64,000 nt of DNA from positions 9,301,501 through 9,365,500 of the forward strand of contig JAYKKI010000009.1 of assembly GCA_039881145.1 (NCBI GenBank). The letters are read 5' to 3'. Origin of the DNA: Druceiella hillmani (lineage: Eukaryota > Arthropoda > Insecta > Lepidoptera > Hepialidae). The notes under the pieces were generated by a model. It was given only the letters and a program-made list of their open reading frames with translations. It did no database searches and was not told where the DNA came from. Positions 22,666 through 34,234 of the stretch are shown piece after piece; position 1 is the first letter of the stretch, and each line of letters starts with the position of its first letter. A program made the translations under genes and the position numbers.

Positions 22666-24589
22666 GAAAGAGGATTAGAGATAATAATATTAAGAAGACA
22701 CCTCAGTTTTCAAATTCATTATAGACTAGGTCAACAATTATTTCGTGCTGGAAATAATATTTTCTCTCACCACTGCATGGCAGGGGGAGATTATATATTT
22801 AGTTTTAACAATTGTCTTCACAAATATTTTCCGAAAATCTCTTATACCTTCATTTTATCTTTTTTAGCACAATATTAGGAATAACTTCTCATCTTTGGCT
22901 ATTAATTTGTTCAATTCTTTATTTCGGTAACATTTACGTAATATGCTCGGGACGATTTGCAGCAAAGAGAAACAAAAAGCTAGTTGATATACACAAAATA
23001 TTAAATTTTTTAACACAGTTTTTTTTCTGTTTCCTTAATTTATTAAATCTAAAACATATTAATTTATATTTTATTTAAACATTTAACCTGCAAGCTCTAA
23101 GTGAAAACAATTATTTCTCAAAAATTATTTAAATAACAAATACAGTTCAAAATTTAACAAAGAGTTTTACTAAATTATCCATAAAAAATAAACGAATGTG
23201 AAAGAAAAGAGGAAAATATTTGATATATATGCTATATATATAAAATAAAATAAAAAAATAAAAGGAAAATATGTATCTGTATATATAAAAATAATATTTA
23301 AACAGGTAGATATGTGACCTTTATTCCACAAAGAAAATAATGGAGGTGAGCCTGAAAATGTTTATTTTTTGATTTTATTGGAATGGTCGCTTACACATTT
23401 TAAGAAGAAAAGATGTAGGTATATTTATTGAATTGCTGTCTCCAAATAGATCCATAATTTCATGAAACTTTTTGTTTTACTTTACAATCTGTTAAATCAT
23501 CCTACACTTATTTACTTTCGTCATATATTTTACTTTCCTGCAATCAATGTCCTCATATCGATATTATTTTTGTTTACGAAACATAATGCTTTTGGTGCTC
23601 CCTAGATATTATATTTAACCGTCAAGTAATACTCTTGAATCTAGAGATAATTCACCATATCTAGGATAACTTATCTAAATTTATCTAGATAATCTTATTC
23701 TCATCTTGCAAATATCTATTGAACTCATACTGATTAGGAAATATTGATTTTCAATTTTATTAGGAAACATACTTACATTGATTCTAATTTGTAAAAATTA
23801 AGTCTAAAGCCGTGGGCAGTGATGGCATAAATATTTTTGTCCTTTAAACTGTAATCGGATAACATATAAATTACCACTGCTAGGTTTTCTTCTCATTAGA
23901 AAAAGAGATCATCTCATTTCACAAAATTGTTTCACTCGTACAGTTTAAAGATTTCCTCCAATATTTCTCTTATTATATTGATCTAAATTTGTCTAGCGTG
24001 TCATACAAGACTAATTAGTGTAATATTTAAGTAAATAACAACCAAATTTAATTTATGTTGAACTTTTTTCGTGGCTTTACTTCAATATGGATGTGAGGGC
24101 TATTCAAATCTTCACCCGCATTATAAACTTATGTATCAGAAACATATTTAGCTTCAGAGTAAATGATTACTTTTACGAATTAAGATCAGGGATCTAATTT
24201 ACGCTTCATTCGTGATTGGCGTATTTTTCAAATTTTTTCTTTACTTTATAATAACCCACACAGACCTTTCCACGATTTCAGATTCATGTATTAATCTGCC
24301 CATGCCACTAATTGTTCATTTAGAAATCTGACATATGTTTCTTGTCCCTGAATATTTTTTTATGAATATATCTTTTATCTTTACGTCACGAGGTTATGGA
24401 ATTTATGTCATATGTGTACTTTTAAAAATCATCTCGAAAATTTTTTATTTTGATTGAAAATTTGTCTTTGCTTACGTTAATTTTTTTCTTCTGTTTTCCC
24501 CATGCATCGGCCTTTTATTTTTTTTTTCTTATACGAAATCAAAGTTTTTTTTTCATCTGAACCGATTAAAGTTGCGTATAAAAACAAAT
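22666..24589. other. Non-coding stretch, nothing recognised
   Basis: An 88-codon hydrophobic frame at 22812-23078 has no recognisable family and is AT-driven (Phe/Ile/Leu/Asn-rich). The rest is featureless. Confidence 0.45.
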
Positions 24590-24793
24590 AATAAAGTGGA
24601 GAGCGACATTAATGGACAAGGCATTCTGTCCTGTCGCATAGACAGAGCAATTTAGTTCTTTGGTCTCCTCTTGATTTACGAGTTGTTGCTTTTCTATACA
24701 GTTTCTATTCAATTATTGGTTGTTCCATCTGTAATGTGATCTAGTTGCCACGAATAAGGCGTCACATACTATTGACATGAGGTTGCAAGTACC
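24590..24793 (-). repeat. Local repeat family, fragment E
   Basis: Read on the minus strand, this carries the conserved core of the family seen at 38.3, 39.7, 43.5 and 52.1 kb. It includes CTCTCCA next to the TTAATGTCGC block, the AAATCAAGAGG block and the GATCACAT segment. It is shorter than the other copies and ends at the hairpin at 24774-24820. Confidence 0.75.
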
Positions 24794-24820
24794 TTTAGAC
24801 GGTACTTGCAACCTCGTGTC
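24774..24820. repeat. 20-bp inverted repeat, 7-nt loop
   Basis: GACATGAGGTTGCAAGTACC (24774-24793) is mirrored at 24801-24820 with one difference. The left arm is the terminal part of repeat fragment E, so the right arm is probably an inverted copy made in place. Confidence 0.9.
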
Positions 24821-25589
24821 TTAATGTTGTTGACGTTGCGAGATGTTGATATTCTGAAGGGCTAACGAAACTTATGGTCTCTAAAAATATATCGAGTAAA
24901 TTTATCACTTATTAATATAAAATATAGTATTTTAGGAGAATATCGTTTGTAATCTCTTAGCTATATTAAACAAAAAATCATTTCTTATCTCATTTAAAGC
25001 GTACGATTTAATCAATTCGATAGGAAATTAATGCATAATACTATAAGAGAATAAATCTTTTAATTCTGTCTAAATCGTATTTATTTAATATATCTACTGA
25101 GACAAAATTTTGTAATTTAAAGATAATTTTAAACACACGAATTTGGAAGAAAGTTAAATACATTGGCAATCTGAAATTTTTTTAAGTATATCGGAATAAT
25201 TGTGAAGCCCATTAATGACCCCAGAGTCACCTGTAAAGTCTTAAAAATTGTTGAACTTTGGAATAAATGGGGTGCCTAGTTTTATTTTGAACCAAACATA
25301 TATATACGAAACACCATTGAAAATTATTCACATAGCTAAACAACTCTTGTCTAATCATTTAGAGCAAGATGCAATTACTTTTGAAAATTTATTCCAATTA
25401 AATTGTTTTCATCGCTGTACAACGTGTTAAGGTACAACTTCCTTTTACCTATTTTATTTATCCGCCAATTAATACATATCTCTTAATCTATACTGTTAAT
25501 AAAATTGTAACAGGAAGAATTCCATATCTGGAAAATAATGTAAAAAGAGTGATTGATGTACAGCATAGAATGATAGAAGAAACCAGAAA
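24821..25589. other. Non-coding stretch, nothing recognised
   Basis: A 60-codon frame at 25248-25430 has no known similarity. Confidence 0.5.
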
Positions 25590-25913
25590 ACCTGTTTTTA
25601 GAATTTTCCTCTATCTGTCTGTATGTGTGTTAATTTGTTCTTCAATCACGCTAAATCTGCTATACGAATTTTGTTGAAATCTTGGTAACAGGTTATACCG
25701 TCAAGCAACATATAAGAAGACGTTTATCGGGATATTACGTATTTAAAAAACTCAATGACTTGGTAAATATTATGATGCTGACACTTCCGTCGCCAAATAT
25801 TATTGTTTTTAGTAAACTTTATGATCATAAAGATCCGACAGAAAAAAAAAGAAAAAATAATAACTTTTATTATGCCGAATTTCACGTGAACCGAGTGACG
25901 TCGGCATAGCTAG
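25590..25913 (+). mobile_element. Possible non-autonomous Helitron-like element
   Basis: The left part has TATCTGTCTGTATGTGTG followed by a CTGCTATACGAATTTTGTTG segment, a layout common in short insect transposons. The right end is TATGCCGA (25871-25878), a 22-nt spacer, TCGGCATA (25901-25908), then GCTAG and T (25909-25914). The hairpin sits closer to the CTAG than is usual for Helitrons, so the class is uncertain. Confidence 0.4.
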
Positions 25914-27204
25914 TATAAATCTAAAACAAATAGTGGTGAAAAATATGTGTCTGCTGCCATAGTTCTTATAAATGATATTATTTTAAATAGAGTGTCAAAC
26001 TTTACCAGGTGTCATCACTTCATAACCGCTTACATTATTTTATAACGTAAATAATATTTATATATCCTTCGTATCTCAGCAATATGAGAGAACGGTTTTA
26101 TTATTATTTACATTTTAAATTGGTGACAGAATAGGACTTAATCAGAACAAGATCGATATTATTTATAACACAATTAATAATTATTGAATGTTATTTATAA
26201 CACGATCAAATTATTACACAATTTTATTACGCAATAAGTTTTGTAATTATTTAAACAAAATATGTCAGTTAATTTAGGGTTAAAAACGATTGATCCCGGT
26301 AAACATGTTTGTAAAAATGAGAGTATACGAAATGTTTTGTAATATTAGTAATATTGATCAAATATCTCCCCAATTTTTTTATAAAGAATTAAACCAATTT
26401 TATGAGAATTAGAAAAATTGAGAGGGAGAAAAGATACAATAGAATTGTAACTGGAAAATCATTGTAAACAAAACATTTTTACAGACTACATAATATTAGA
26501 TAAACAAGTTAATAAATAATTTTTGTATTGAAGAGGTAGAACGAATTTAAAAAAAAATTGTAACCATGTTTTGATTTTTTGTTTATCCTGTTGGGAAGAT
26601 CTAGATGTTCTCATTTCATAATTATGTGTTCTTATTTCTTAATAATAAATCTCAAGTGGGTAGTCGTGGCAGTCAACGAAAATCAATGTTTCTCTATTAA
26701 TAGTGTTTAAGTATATTTCTTCTAAATTTGAATTTGCATTTTGGCTATTTAAATTTATTAAAGTCAACTGTATTAAAGAAAACACTGTGAACTAATTGGC
26801 GGAGTTGATTAATCGTGGCGGTATTTCGAAAAGAATTTTTCTTGAAAGACCAATTAAATAGAAGTAGCTGTATAAATACTAACATATCTAATTTCATATA
26901 AAGACTACATAAAAACATGCCACTTATTTAACCTAATAATAAAAAATGTAAATAAAATGCTTAAAATTTGTTAAAAATTAAAAATTTATCACGGGGAAAG
27001 TTCAGTGCTAAAATAATAGAGATAATAATAAAAACTAGAAAATTAAATATTTGTGGTGACGCGTATATCAAAAACTAAAATTGTAAATGTAAAAACACAT
27101 GACAATTACAATAACGATACCAAATATAAACTAAATATAAACAATCAGTTTATATAATCTAATAATATATAATTAATAGGGAAAAAGACCTGTAACAAAA
27201 ATAT
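25914..27204. other. Non-coding stretch, nothing recognised
   Basis: Very AT-rich, with no open frame of note and no element ends seen. Confidence 0.5.
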
Positions 27205-28214
27205 ATGAATTCTTGAATATTGCAATATTAGATACGAGAAAATTAAAAATTCCCAAATCTTTATCAGAGCTGGAGATAGCACGAGAAAACATTAAACGGG
27301 ACATATTAGGGACCAGTGAAATGTGTAGAATTAAAAATACAATAGACGATAAATCAGCCTATACACTTTTTTAAATAGAAGAAGCAGGACAGAGGGGTTT
27401 CGGCTTTCTAAGAAAAACCCACCTAAAACAAAGGATTTAATTGAATTTTCGGAATGAATAGCAATACTGTATATCAATATACTTAGCTTCAGAAAGATGC
27501 GTAATATTATTCAAACTTACGCACCGACAGAAAAAATTGATAAATTAGAAATCCAAGCTCTGTCAGATGTAACAAATAAATTTTCAAACAACCATGTCAT
27601 ACTAATCGGGGACTTCAATGTATATGTTGGTACAAAATTTGGCTATGAGGTGCAAATAATAGGAAAATGTAGATAAGGAAAAAAGTGTCAATAGTCAGAT
27701 TACTTTTAACTTCCTAATGATATGTTACTTGTTCACAAAAGATTAGAACTGCAAATAGATTTAGGGGTAATTAGATAGTAATTATGAAAATGAAATAGGC
27801 TGTCACAAGCCACCACAATTTTTTTTCAAAATAATTTAGTCCTTTGGAAATTGAACTTTATCACAAACCATCGAAGTTTTTCCATAATAAAATCTCCTAA
27901 TCTACCCAGAAAACATACGAAAAATATCCCAAAAGAAATTTTATCGAAATAACAAATGATAAACAAGCTACGTAAATATAGAAACAAGATTAAAATTTTA
28001 CAGGGAAACGCCGCAAAAAAGTCTGACTATTTAAAGTATACCCAAAATATACGTCAACTTAATCAAAAAGATATACGCAAACAGCAAAGCAAGAATACAA
28101 TTGGAAATGACGGGCCTAGAGTTCCAAGTAAAAAGAGGTGTGAGGCAAGGAGACCCAATGTCACCCGAATTATTCTTTGTAGTTCTGGAGAATGTATTCC
28201 GTGAATTAGATTGA
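27205..28214 (+). pseudogene. RTE-like LINE fragment: APE endonuclease and a piece of reverse transcriptase
   Basis: The endonuclease N-terminal region reads ELEIARENIKRDILGTSEM (about 27265-27325). GFGFLRKTHLKQRI (about 27397-27440) follows after a stop. NIIQTYAPTEK (about 27503-27535) and VILIGDFNVYVG (about 27596-27635) are the conserved catalytic blocks of APE-type endonucleases. The RT part starts abruptly with FQVKRGVRQGDPMSPELFF and ends LENVFRELD, then a stop (28122-28214). The roughly 480 bp between them are too short and too broken to hold the missing RT N-terminal domain, so an internal deletion is likely. Clade is judged by eye from the RGVRQGD-SP-LF block. Confidence 0.75.
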
Positions 28215-28468
28215 GCTCGCCCTAAATTTTACATTTCTTACTAGCTTCATTCCTTTATCAGACCGATACCAAGACACCAATTGCATTTACTTCAATATAA
28301 TAAATACGATATATATTTAAACTATCTCCTAAGATTCTATGCTTTAACTTCTAATAATAATTTGTTTAACTATTTCCCTGAGCTAACGAACGCAAGTACA
28401 CCTTTTAATGTGTTCCTTTACACAAAGAAATTGAATGCAATCTTTTTGCATGCATTTTCAAGATGTAA
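28215..28468. other. Non-coding spacer between LINE fragment and inverted repeat
   Basis: A 78-codon frame at 28281-28517 runs into the inverted repeat. It has no known similarity. Confidence 0.4.
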
Positions 28469-28608
28469 CTTGTGTGAAAAGTGCGTTAAAAGAATTTGCA
28501 CGGCTGAATGCAGTTAAATTAAAGAAAATATATACCTTTGAATATATATTTTCTTTAATTTAATTACATTCAGCCGTGCAATTTCTTTTAACGCACTTTT
28601 AACACAAG
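28469..28608. repeat. 66-bp inverted repeat, 8-nt loop
   Basis: Left arm 28469-28534 and right arm 28543-28608 match at 62 of 66 positions. The arms begin CTTGTGT and end ATATATA at the loop. It lies about 280 bp inside the Helitron-type end at 28913. Confidence 0.95.
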
Positions 28609-28819
28609 AAGTTTCACAATCTAATCTAAATATATTATTTCTAAAAGGTGTTTTTTGGTCGAGCGGCTCGATCTCTTTAACTACTGCACCAAAAAAAATA
28701 AAAAAAATACCCACTTAAAGCTTATGTTTTCTACTTTGGGCGAAAAATATAAAAAAATTCGAAAAAAATCTTTTTGTTAATAAAAAAATTAATTTTTATA
28801 ACAATTGGCATGAGCGCCA

Positions 28820-28913
28820 TCTGTGGGCGACACATCAAATATCTTAGCCAAATTGTATACTTGGAACACGCTAGATGGCGATATAGTGCGAAGACTTCGC
28901 ACGGGTCAGCTAG
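28820..28913 (+). mobile_element. Helitron-type 3' end (second copy)
   Basis: Hairpin GTGCGAAG (28886-28893), A, CTTCGCAC (28895-28902), then GGGTCAG, then CTAG (28910-28913), followed by T. Compared with the end at 10943, the outermost stem pair is G-C here and A-T there. The other stem bases and the GGGTCA linker are the same. How far the element extends upstream is unknown. It may include the inverted repeat at 28469-28608 and even the LINE fragment. Confidence 0.65.
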
Positions 28914-30123
28914 TCGTTTATATTGTGAATTTAAATAAAATACAAAAATGTATTACCAACAATTTTTATAATGTATTTTGTTATGTAAACATGTAATAAA
29001 TTACTTCAAGATTAACTACGACACTTTACTGCTTTATACAGTTTTGCTTGCTTATTTTAAATTTAATTTACGTTTGCATTATTAAGGTTTGTTAATATTA
29101 ATTTACAATAATTATGTTATAATTAAATTGCAATTTTGCAATGAAACAGTCTAAGTTTTTGGGTTAATTCAATGAATCAAGTAGACAAGATACATTATAT
29201 GGCAATGTATTTACCTTTTTTATACATTTACTTACGGATTGATCATAAATCGGTACATGGCCATGACATTGTTATACAGAAGAGATTTTAAGAGTTGTTT
29301 TTTGAACTTATTTTTAATTTTGACTTTTTTTACATTTTGTACATATATTTATCTGGAGCAATTTATGTTTAAAAAAATGCATTTTTACTTTCAAACATTA
29401 TACCCTTAGAAATACTAATATTGTAAAAATTGTAAGAGGGACTGAAATCATTCATTGTATTTTTTAAACCCCATTTACTGCTTATTTTAATAACATTTTT
29501 TTAGGGTTTAAAATCAGTATTAAAACTCTATGAACAATATATTTTTGTCTTTCATCAAAATATCTAATACCCTTTTATTAAAAGTCATGGGGATATTGAG
29601 GATGTACGTTTCTGATAAAGTAAAGTATTTCTAAAACATAAACTAGATGGCAAACCGCACAGGTCTTTTTCATATGTTTTTAATGTTCAAAAATATAGAA
29701 AATTAGTTAAAAAATAAAGGGTAACCCTGATTTATGGTCAATATGTTTTTGTATTCGGTTTGTTGCGACTAGTTTTAGGCGAATTCCCTCATATATTTTT
29801 CCCTCGTATATTTCGTAATATACAAACTTTTTCATACATTCCTCACAAATTAAAGTTCAACCCTCTTTCCTATTTTTTATGAATGTTCTCTTAAACACAT
29901 GTTGTTGGAGCATGCTACCTCAATGGAAAATTAATCAATGACAATAAAAGTAAAACAACTCCGAAAAAAATATGTCTATTACCAAACATGATGTTGATCT
30001 AAGGATTGTTTGAGAGTTAATAATAACATTTTCTTTTGTTTAACAAGTCTTTTTCTTCTAAACGAGCAACTATGATGGTGAAAATAGTGAAACAAGGGTC
30101 TCCCATATGTACAATTTATACGC
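28914..30123. other. Non-coding stretch, nothing recognised
   Basis: AT-rich, with no coding signal, repeat or element end identified. Confidence 0.5.
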
Positions 30124-30285
30124 GTGGATGTGTGTGTGCGTGTGTGCGTGACATGTGTACGTGTGCGTTTGTGTGTATCTGTGTTTATGCGTGTGTGTAT
30201 GTGTGTGTGTGTGTGTCTGTGTTTGTTTGTTTGTGTGTGTCTATGCCTGTGTGTGTGCGCGTACGTGAGTGTGCTTGCGCATGTG
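30124..30285. repeat. (TG)n-rich degenerate microsatellite
   Basis: About 160 bp of TG with CG, TA and TTTG interruptions. Open Cys/Val frames across it are artefacts. Confidence 0.9.
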
Positions 30286-31600
30286 CGATGGTTTTATATT
30301 GTACCCAAGAAATTCATTTCGATAACACCTCAAAAACAACATTGGGAACAAATTCATTTCATTTCAATGACATGACCCCATTCTACGGCCAAATAACGGT
30401 TTATTTATGAAAGTGGCTCAACTTTCTAATTCTCGTTATTATAGTCGCTTGAATAAACGCAACGTCTAGTACAAAAATCATTTAAGGATTCATAGCATTT
30501 TTATTAAAGTATGGCGACTTCGTCCGCATGAAATTCTAAAATTCAAGTTCAGTGTTTCAATCCGTTTATATTTTGTCTAAACTAATCGTTTCCGTCTAAT
30601 AGAAGGATAGACATCGTGCGGGCCAACTTTCACTCCCTCCTCATGTTCCTTTGCCCTGCATGTTCCTACAGCCCGCCGCTGTCCACCATCCATGTCGTGC
30701 AGATTTTATGCAACTTTCTACGTAAACTTTCATCATCATAACTTCGAAATCGTTTGAAATATACAGTAAATTGATCCGAAGGTTACAGTCTATAGTATTT
30801 GAGAGTTAAGTATAAAAAATATAAATAGAGCAGGTAAAATAAATATACCTATAACCTTAGTATTTCCCGGATTAAATTCATTCGTAAAATCAGACCAACA
30901 TGCAGACATACAAATTTCATTAAATTAAAACCGTTTCAGTATCCGAATATGCAAAAGCAAAAAGTATTTGAAAGTTGAAAATTGGAAAATCACAAAGAGC
31001 TATTTCAATTTTGTTTGTCGGTATAACTTAAGAATACAGAACATTATTTTTGCCATTTAAATATCCTGCCAAGTACATTTTTAGAAGCGTAAAATATCGT
31101 GAATTTATCAAAATCTATTAAAATCATTGCTATAATTTTCCAGAAAATTTATGATTTTTTTCTGGAAGGGCTGTTTTTTGGTAATCATTAGTTTATCAAT
31201 TTCAAAAAAGACCTGGGGTAGTAGTCGGTCAATCATTTTTATGAATATTTTTGGTAATATCTCCGGAACTATATTGTACATATTACGAAAAAATGTTTTT
31301 GAAATCTTTATATTTTTCACACATGTGAAAATCAATTTTTGAATAATTCATTGATGCCTTTCAAATTTTTTATTTGAATATATTTGAAAATCGCATTTGA
31401 AATGTATACGCATTAATATGCTTTACTATATTTCTACATCGCACGGCTTCTGCTAAATATTTAATCTAAGAACTTGATAAAGCATAGTTGTGTTTATGCG
31501 CCTTATGCTCATATAATTCACCAGCTAGGATACACGACAGACGTATGTGAATTTATATACTTTCCATTTTATTTCCTTTTGTGGTAAAGAATTCTAAAAT
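30286..31600. other. Non-coding stretch with one GC-rich patch
   Basis: At 30600-30710 a GC-rich patch (CCCTCCTCATG, CAGCCCGCCGC) stands out but encodes nothing recognisable. At 31100-31340 both strands are open for 60-75 codons. The wording (AATATCTCCGGAACTAT near 31255) resembles short interspersed transposons of insects, but I could not find ends. Confidence 0.35.
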
Positions 31601-31678
31601 TAACTAATTAATTAATAATTTAATTAATTAATAAGTTAATTAATTAATTAATAATTTAATTAATTAATTAATTAATTC
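31601..31678. repeat. (TTAA)n microsatellite
   Basis: TTAA/ATTA units with two AATAATTT-type interruptions. Confidence 0.93.
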
Positions 31679-32109
31679 AATAGGCCTTCCTAAGAACAGG
31701 TTATATAATTTATACCGTGATGTCATTTACGATGTCAATGAGAAATAAATGATCGATTTTATCATGAAAACTAAACTGTTTTACTGCTCTAAGCTCCCCT
31801 CCTGACGATTATAATTTTGGTGTACCATTCATAACATACGATTTTTTTTACAGTATAATGATGAAATAAATTTTTATTAAAATTTACATGCTTCTTTTAT
31901 TTTTTCAATGCATTTCATCATGATAATAAACTAACTCCAATTTTTACACACAAGTTAATCCATGACAAGATGATGAGTTAAGGATACATCTGTTCAGTAC
32001 AAGTAGAACTGTTAGTACGAGGATTCTACACACTTAACGTTTAAACTTATAAACCTAATTCTGTAGATCTATTGTTAAGTTAATCATTTACAGTCTTAAA
32101 GTGAATAAT
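31679..32109. other. Non-coding stretch, nothing recognised
   Basis: No open frame or repeat structure seen. Confidence 0.5.
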
Positions 32110-33095
32110 TTAGTCGCTTCTAACTTTTTGGTTTATTAGTGTACATTAACCAAAACAATTTTCCTTAGTAGTGTTTAATGACTATTTACGACACGATCTT
32201 CAAGTCTTCAGTGGGCAGTTTTAAAGAATAACTCGTAAAAATTTTCAACAACATTTAAAAATTATACAAAACAATAGATTAAATAGGGTTTTGGGTGGGT
32301 TTTCTCAATTTTTACGATAGTAGTTTTTATTAAATTTTCGAAATTTAAAGGAAGTTGAATTGATTACCTTTCGATTTATTTGTAATATATAGGGTGCATT
32401 AAAAATAACCATCACCCTCATACAAACAATGCTCCCTCATACAAATAATGTTCTTGCTCAAAAGGCAATAATCTCAATATTCTAGAAACGTTAAAAATAA
32501 ATATACATATAAGAGACACCAACGTTAATATACTAAATGACCAACTCAATACAATATCGTCACCCATACTCAATGCCTTCTAGACATACCATAGTTAGAC
32601 AACATTGATACTTCATTTCAATTCAAATTATTTCAGCCGGTCATACATCTAAGGAGACACATCACAAAAGAAAAAATGGAAGATATGTCTAAATAGTTAT
32701 ATAATCTCGGTGCAACCATTAGATGCTTGTGCCATTATCTAAATATATTACTAAGATCAAAATCTCTTCAATTTACTGCCTACACCTGAATACTTTATAT
32801 TGTATAATTTCATGGGATAATATCAATTTAATTTATTACTCGTACTAAAATTCTTGTACAATGTATAAATTTGAAAAATATAATAAAAACTATTAATACG
32901 AAAATTGGTAAAACCCAATCAAACCCTATTTCCACTCTTGTTTTGTATAATAGATCAATGCTGTTGGAAGTTTTTACGAGTTATTCTCTTCAAATTTCCC
33001 ACCCGAAGATGTTGTCATAAAACGAAACCTACGTCGTGTTCAGTAATTTAAATAAAGTAGATATAATACACGTGGTTTCAATTACTTGTGAATAA
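32110..33095. mobile_element. Large diverged foldback element (possibly Penelope-type)
   Basis: The left arm (about 32190-32345) includes AATAACTCGTAAAAATTTTC (about 32227-32246), a TATACAAAACAA segment and a TAGGGTTTTGGGTGGGTTTT segment. The right arm (about 32885-33020) carries their reverse complements, including GGAAGTTTTTACGAGTTATT. About 540 bp of unrelated-looking sequence lies between the arms. After the right arm comes CGAAGATGTTGTCATAAAAC, then GAAACCTACGTCGTG (33004-33038), the same conserved block as in the other foldback copies. Confidence 0.6.
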
Positions 33096-33934
33096 AAATT
33101 AAGTGATAATTTATAAAGATCATAAGCAAAGGTACAACCGCAAGGCTTTTCGGAGATAAATAGGAAAATTGCGTCGCGTTTTCCCAGTTGAAACGATATT
33201 ATTCACTTCATGCTATGTGATTCAATTTCCGTATTCATTTGTGTCATCAAAACCTGTATTTGCAGCGCAAAAGGTCTCGCGAATCTAATTTGTACCCCAG
33301 GCCCCTTGTTTATTTCGCGTTGCTGATATATTTTTGTGAAACCTTGCAAGATAAGTGGCTTTGACCAGGATATCGATTTTTCATTAGTTTACGGTTGTTT
33401 GTAATTTGTCTAAAATACTTTTTAATATTTTTCGAATGAAATAGTTGCGATACGATAGGCCAATGAATGTCTTTGTCAATATAATCTTATTTTATTAAAA
33501 TGACATCAGAAATGATAATTAAAATCTTCATACCCCTTCCAAAATGTTTCATACTCAATTTCCGTTAACCATAAAGAGTACATTAGTATTCTTTATAACA
33601 TATAAATTTATAAAAGTTATAATTGATGAAATCGTCAATTAATTTACCGTTTTTATTTAATACATACTAAATTTGATAAAATTAGTAGTTCCCCAGATAC
33701 ATTTAATTTTATGAAAATAAATAAAGCAACACTGCACTAAAATATGATTTTAATAAATGGGCTACTATATTTTTCTTTTCTAGTTTAAGTAAATATAATC
33801 TATGAAAACATTAATAAAGTTATATCATACTGTAAAAATGATATCAGACGTTCCAGTCGGGAGAATGCTTACTCGAGTGTATGTTTTTTTTCATTCACGT
33901 TCACACGACACGGAAGAAATAACATAGAAATTAT
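33096..33934. other. Non-coding stretch 3' of the MADF exon
   Basis: No coding signal seen. If the MADF gene is real, this would hold its 3' untranslated region or further introns. Confidence 0.4.
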
Positions 33935-34234
33935 CGTTCATCCGCTTTTTTCCTTGAATGTGTCGAGATTCACCGTACTCAGCAGTGGGATGCAAACACT
34001 GCTTAAGTATTCTGCGCACTTAAACCAGTACAGGGAGGATATATCCACAACGTTGGAAGAGGAACCACGTTTAATTGATTCCATTATTTTAGTCAGTTGT
34101 GTTATGTAGCGGGTCCTTATTGTCTTTATTTTATATTTAATATCTTCTTCTTGTGCTTCTAAGTTTAAATCACTGATCAAAGTTTTCACAGATTTGTCCG
34201 CATTAATCTGTCTGTGTTTGTCGAGCTTGTTGTT
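33935..34234 (-). CDS. MADF-domain protein, C-terminal half of the domain (partial exon or relic)
   Basis: MADF domains are DNA-binding domains of Adf1-type regulators and of accessory proteins in some insect DNA transposons. The frame reads NADKSVKTLISDLNLEA, then EEDIKYKIKTIRTRYITQL, and later LYWFKCAEYL with VCIPLLSTVNLDTFKEKSG at its end. The DIKxKIKTIRTRY and LYWFK blocks are the best-kept part of MADF proteins. No ATG opens the frame. It follows TTTAG (34235-34239, read on the minus strand), which could be a splice acceptor, so this may be an internal or last exon. The N-terminal part of the domain was not clearly found. EERSKHPAIL (about 34270-34300, other frame) is a weak candidate. 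Confidence 0.5.

Noticed and set aside
31100..31342. Overlapping open frames on both strands
   Set aside because: Both strands are open by composition, and the products are unrecognised.
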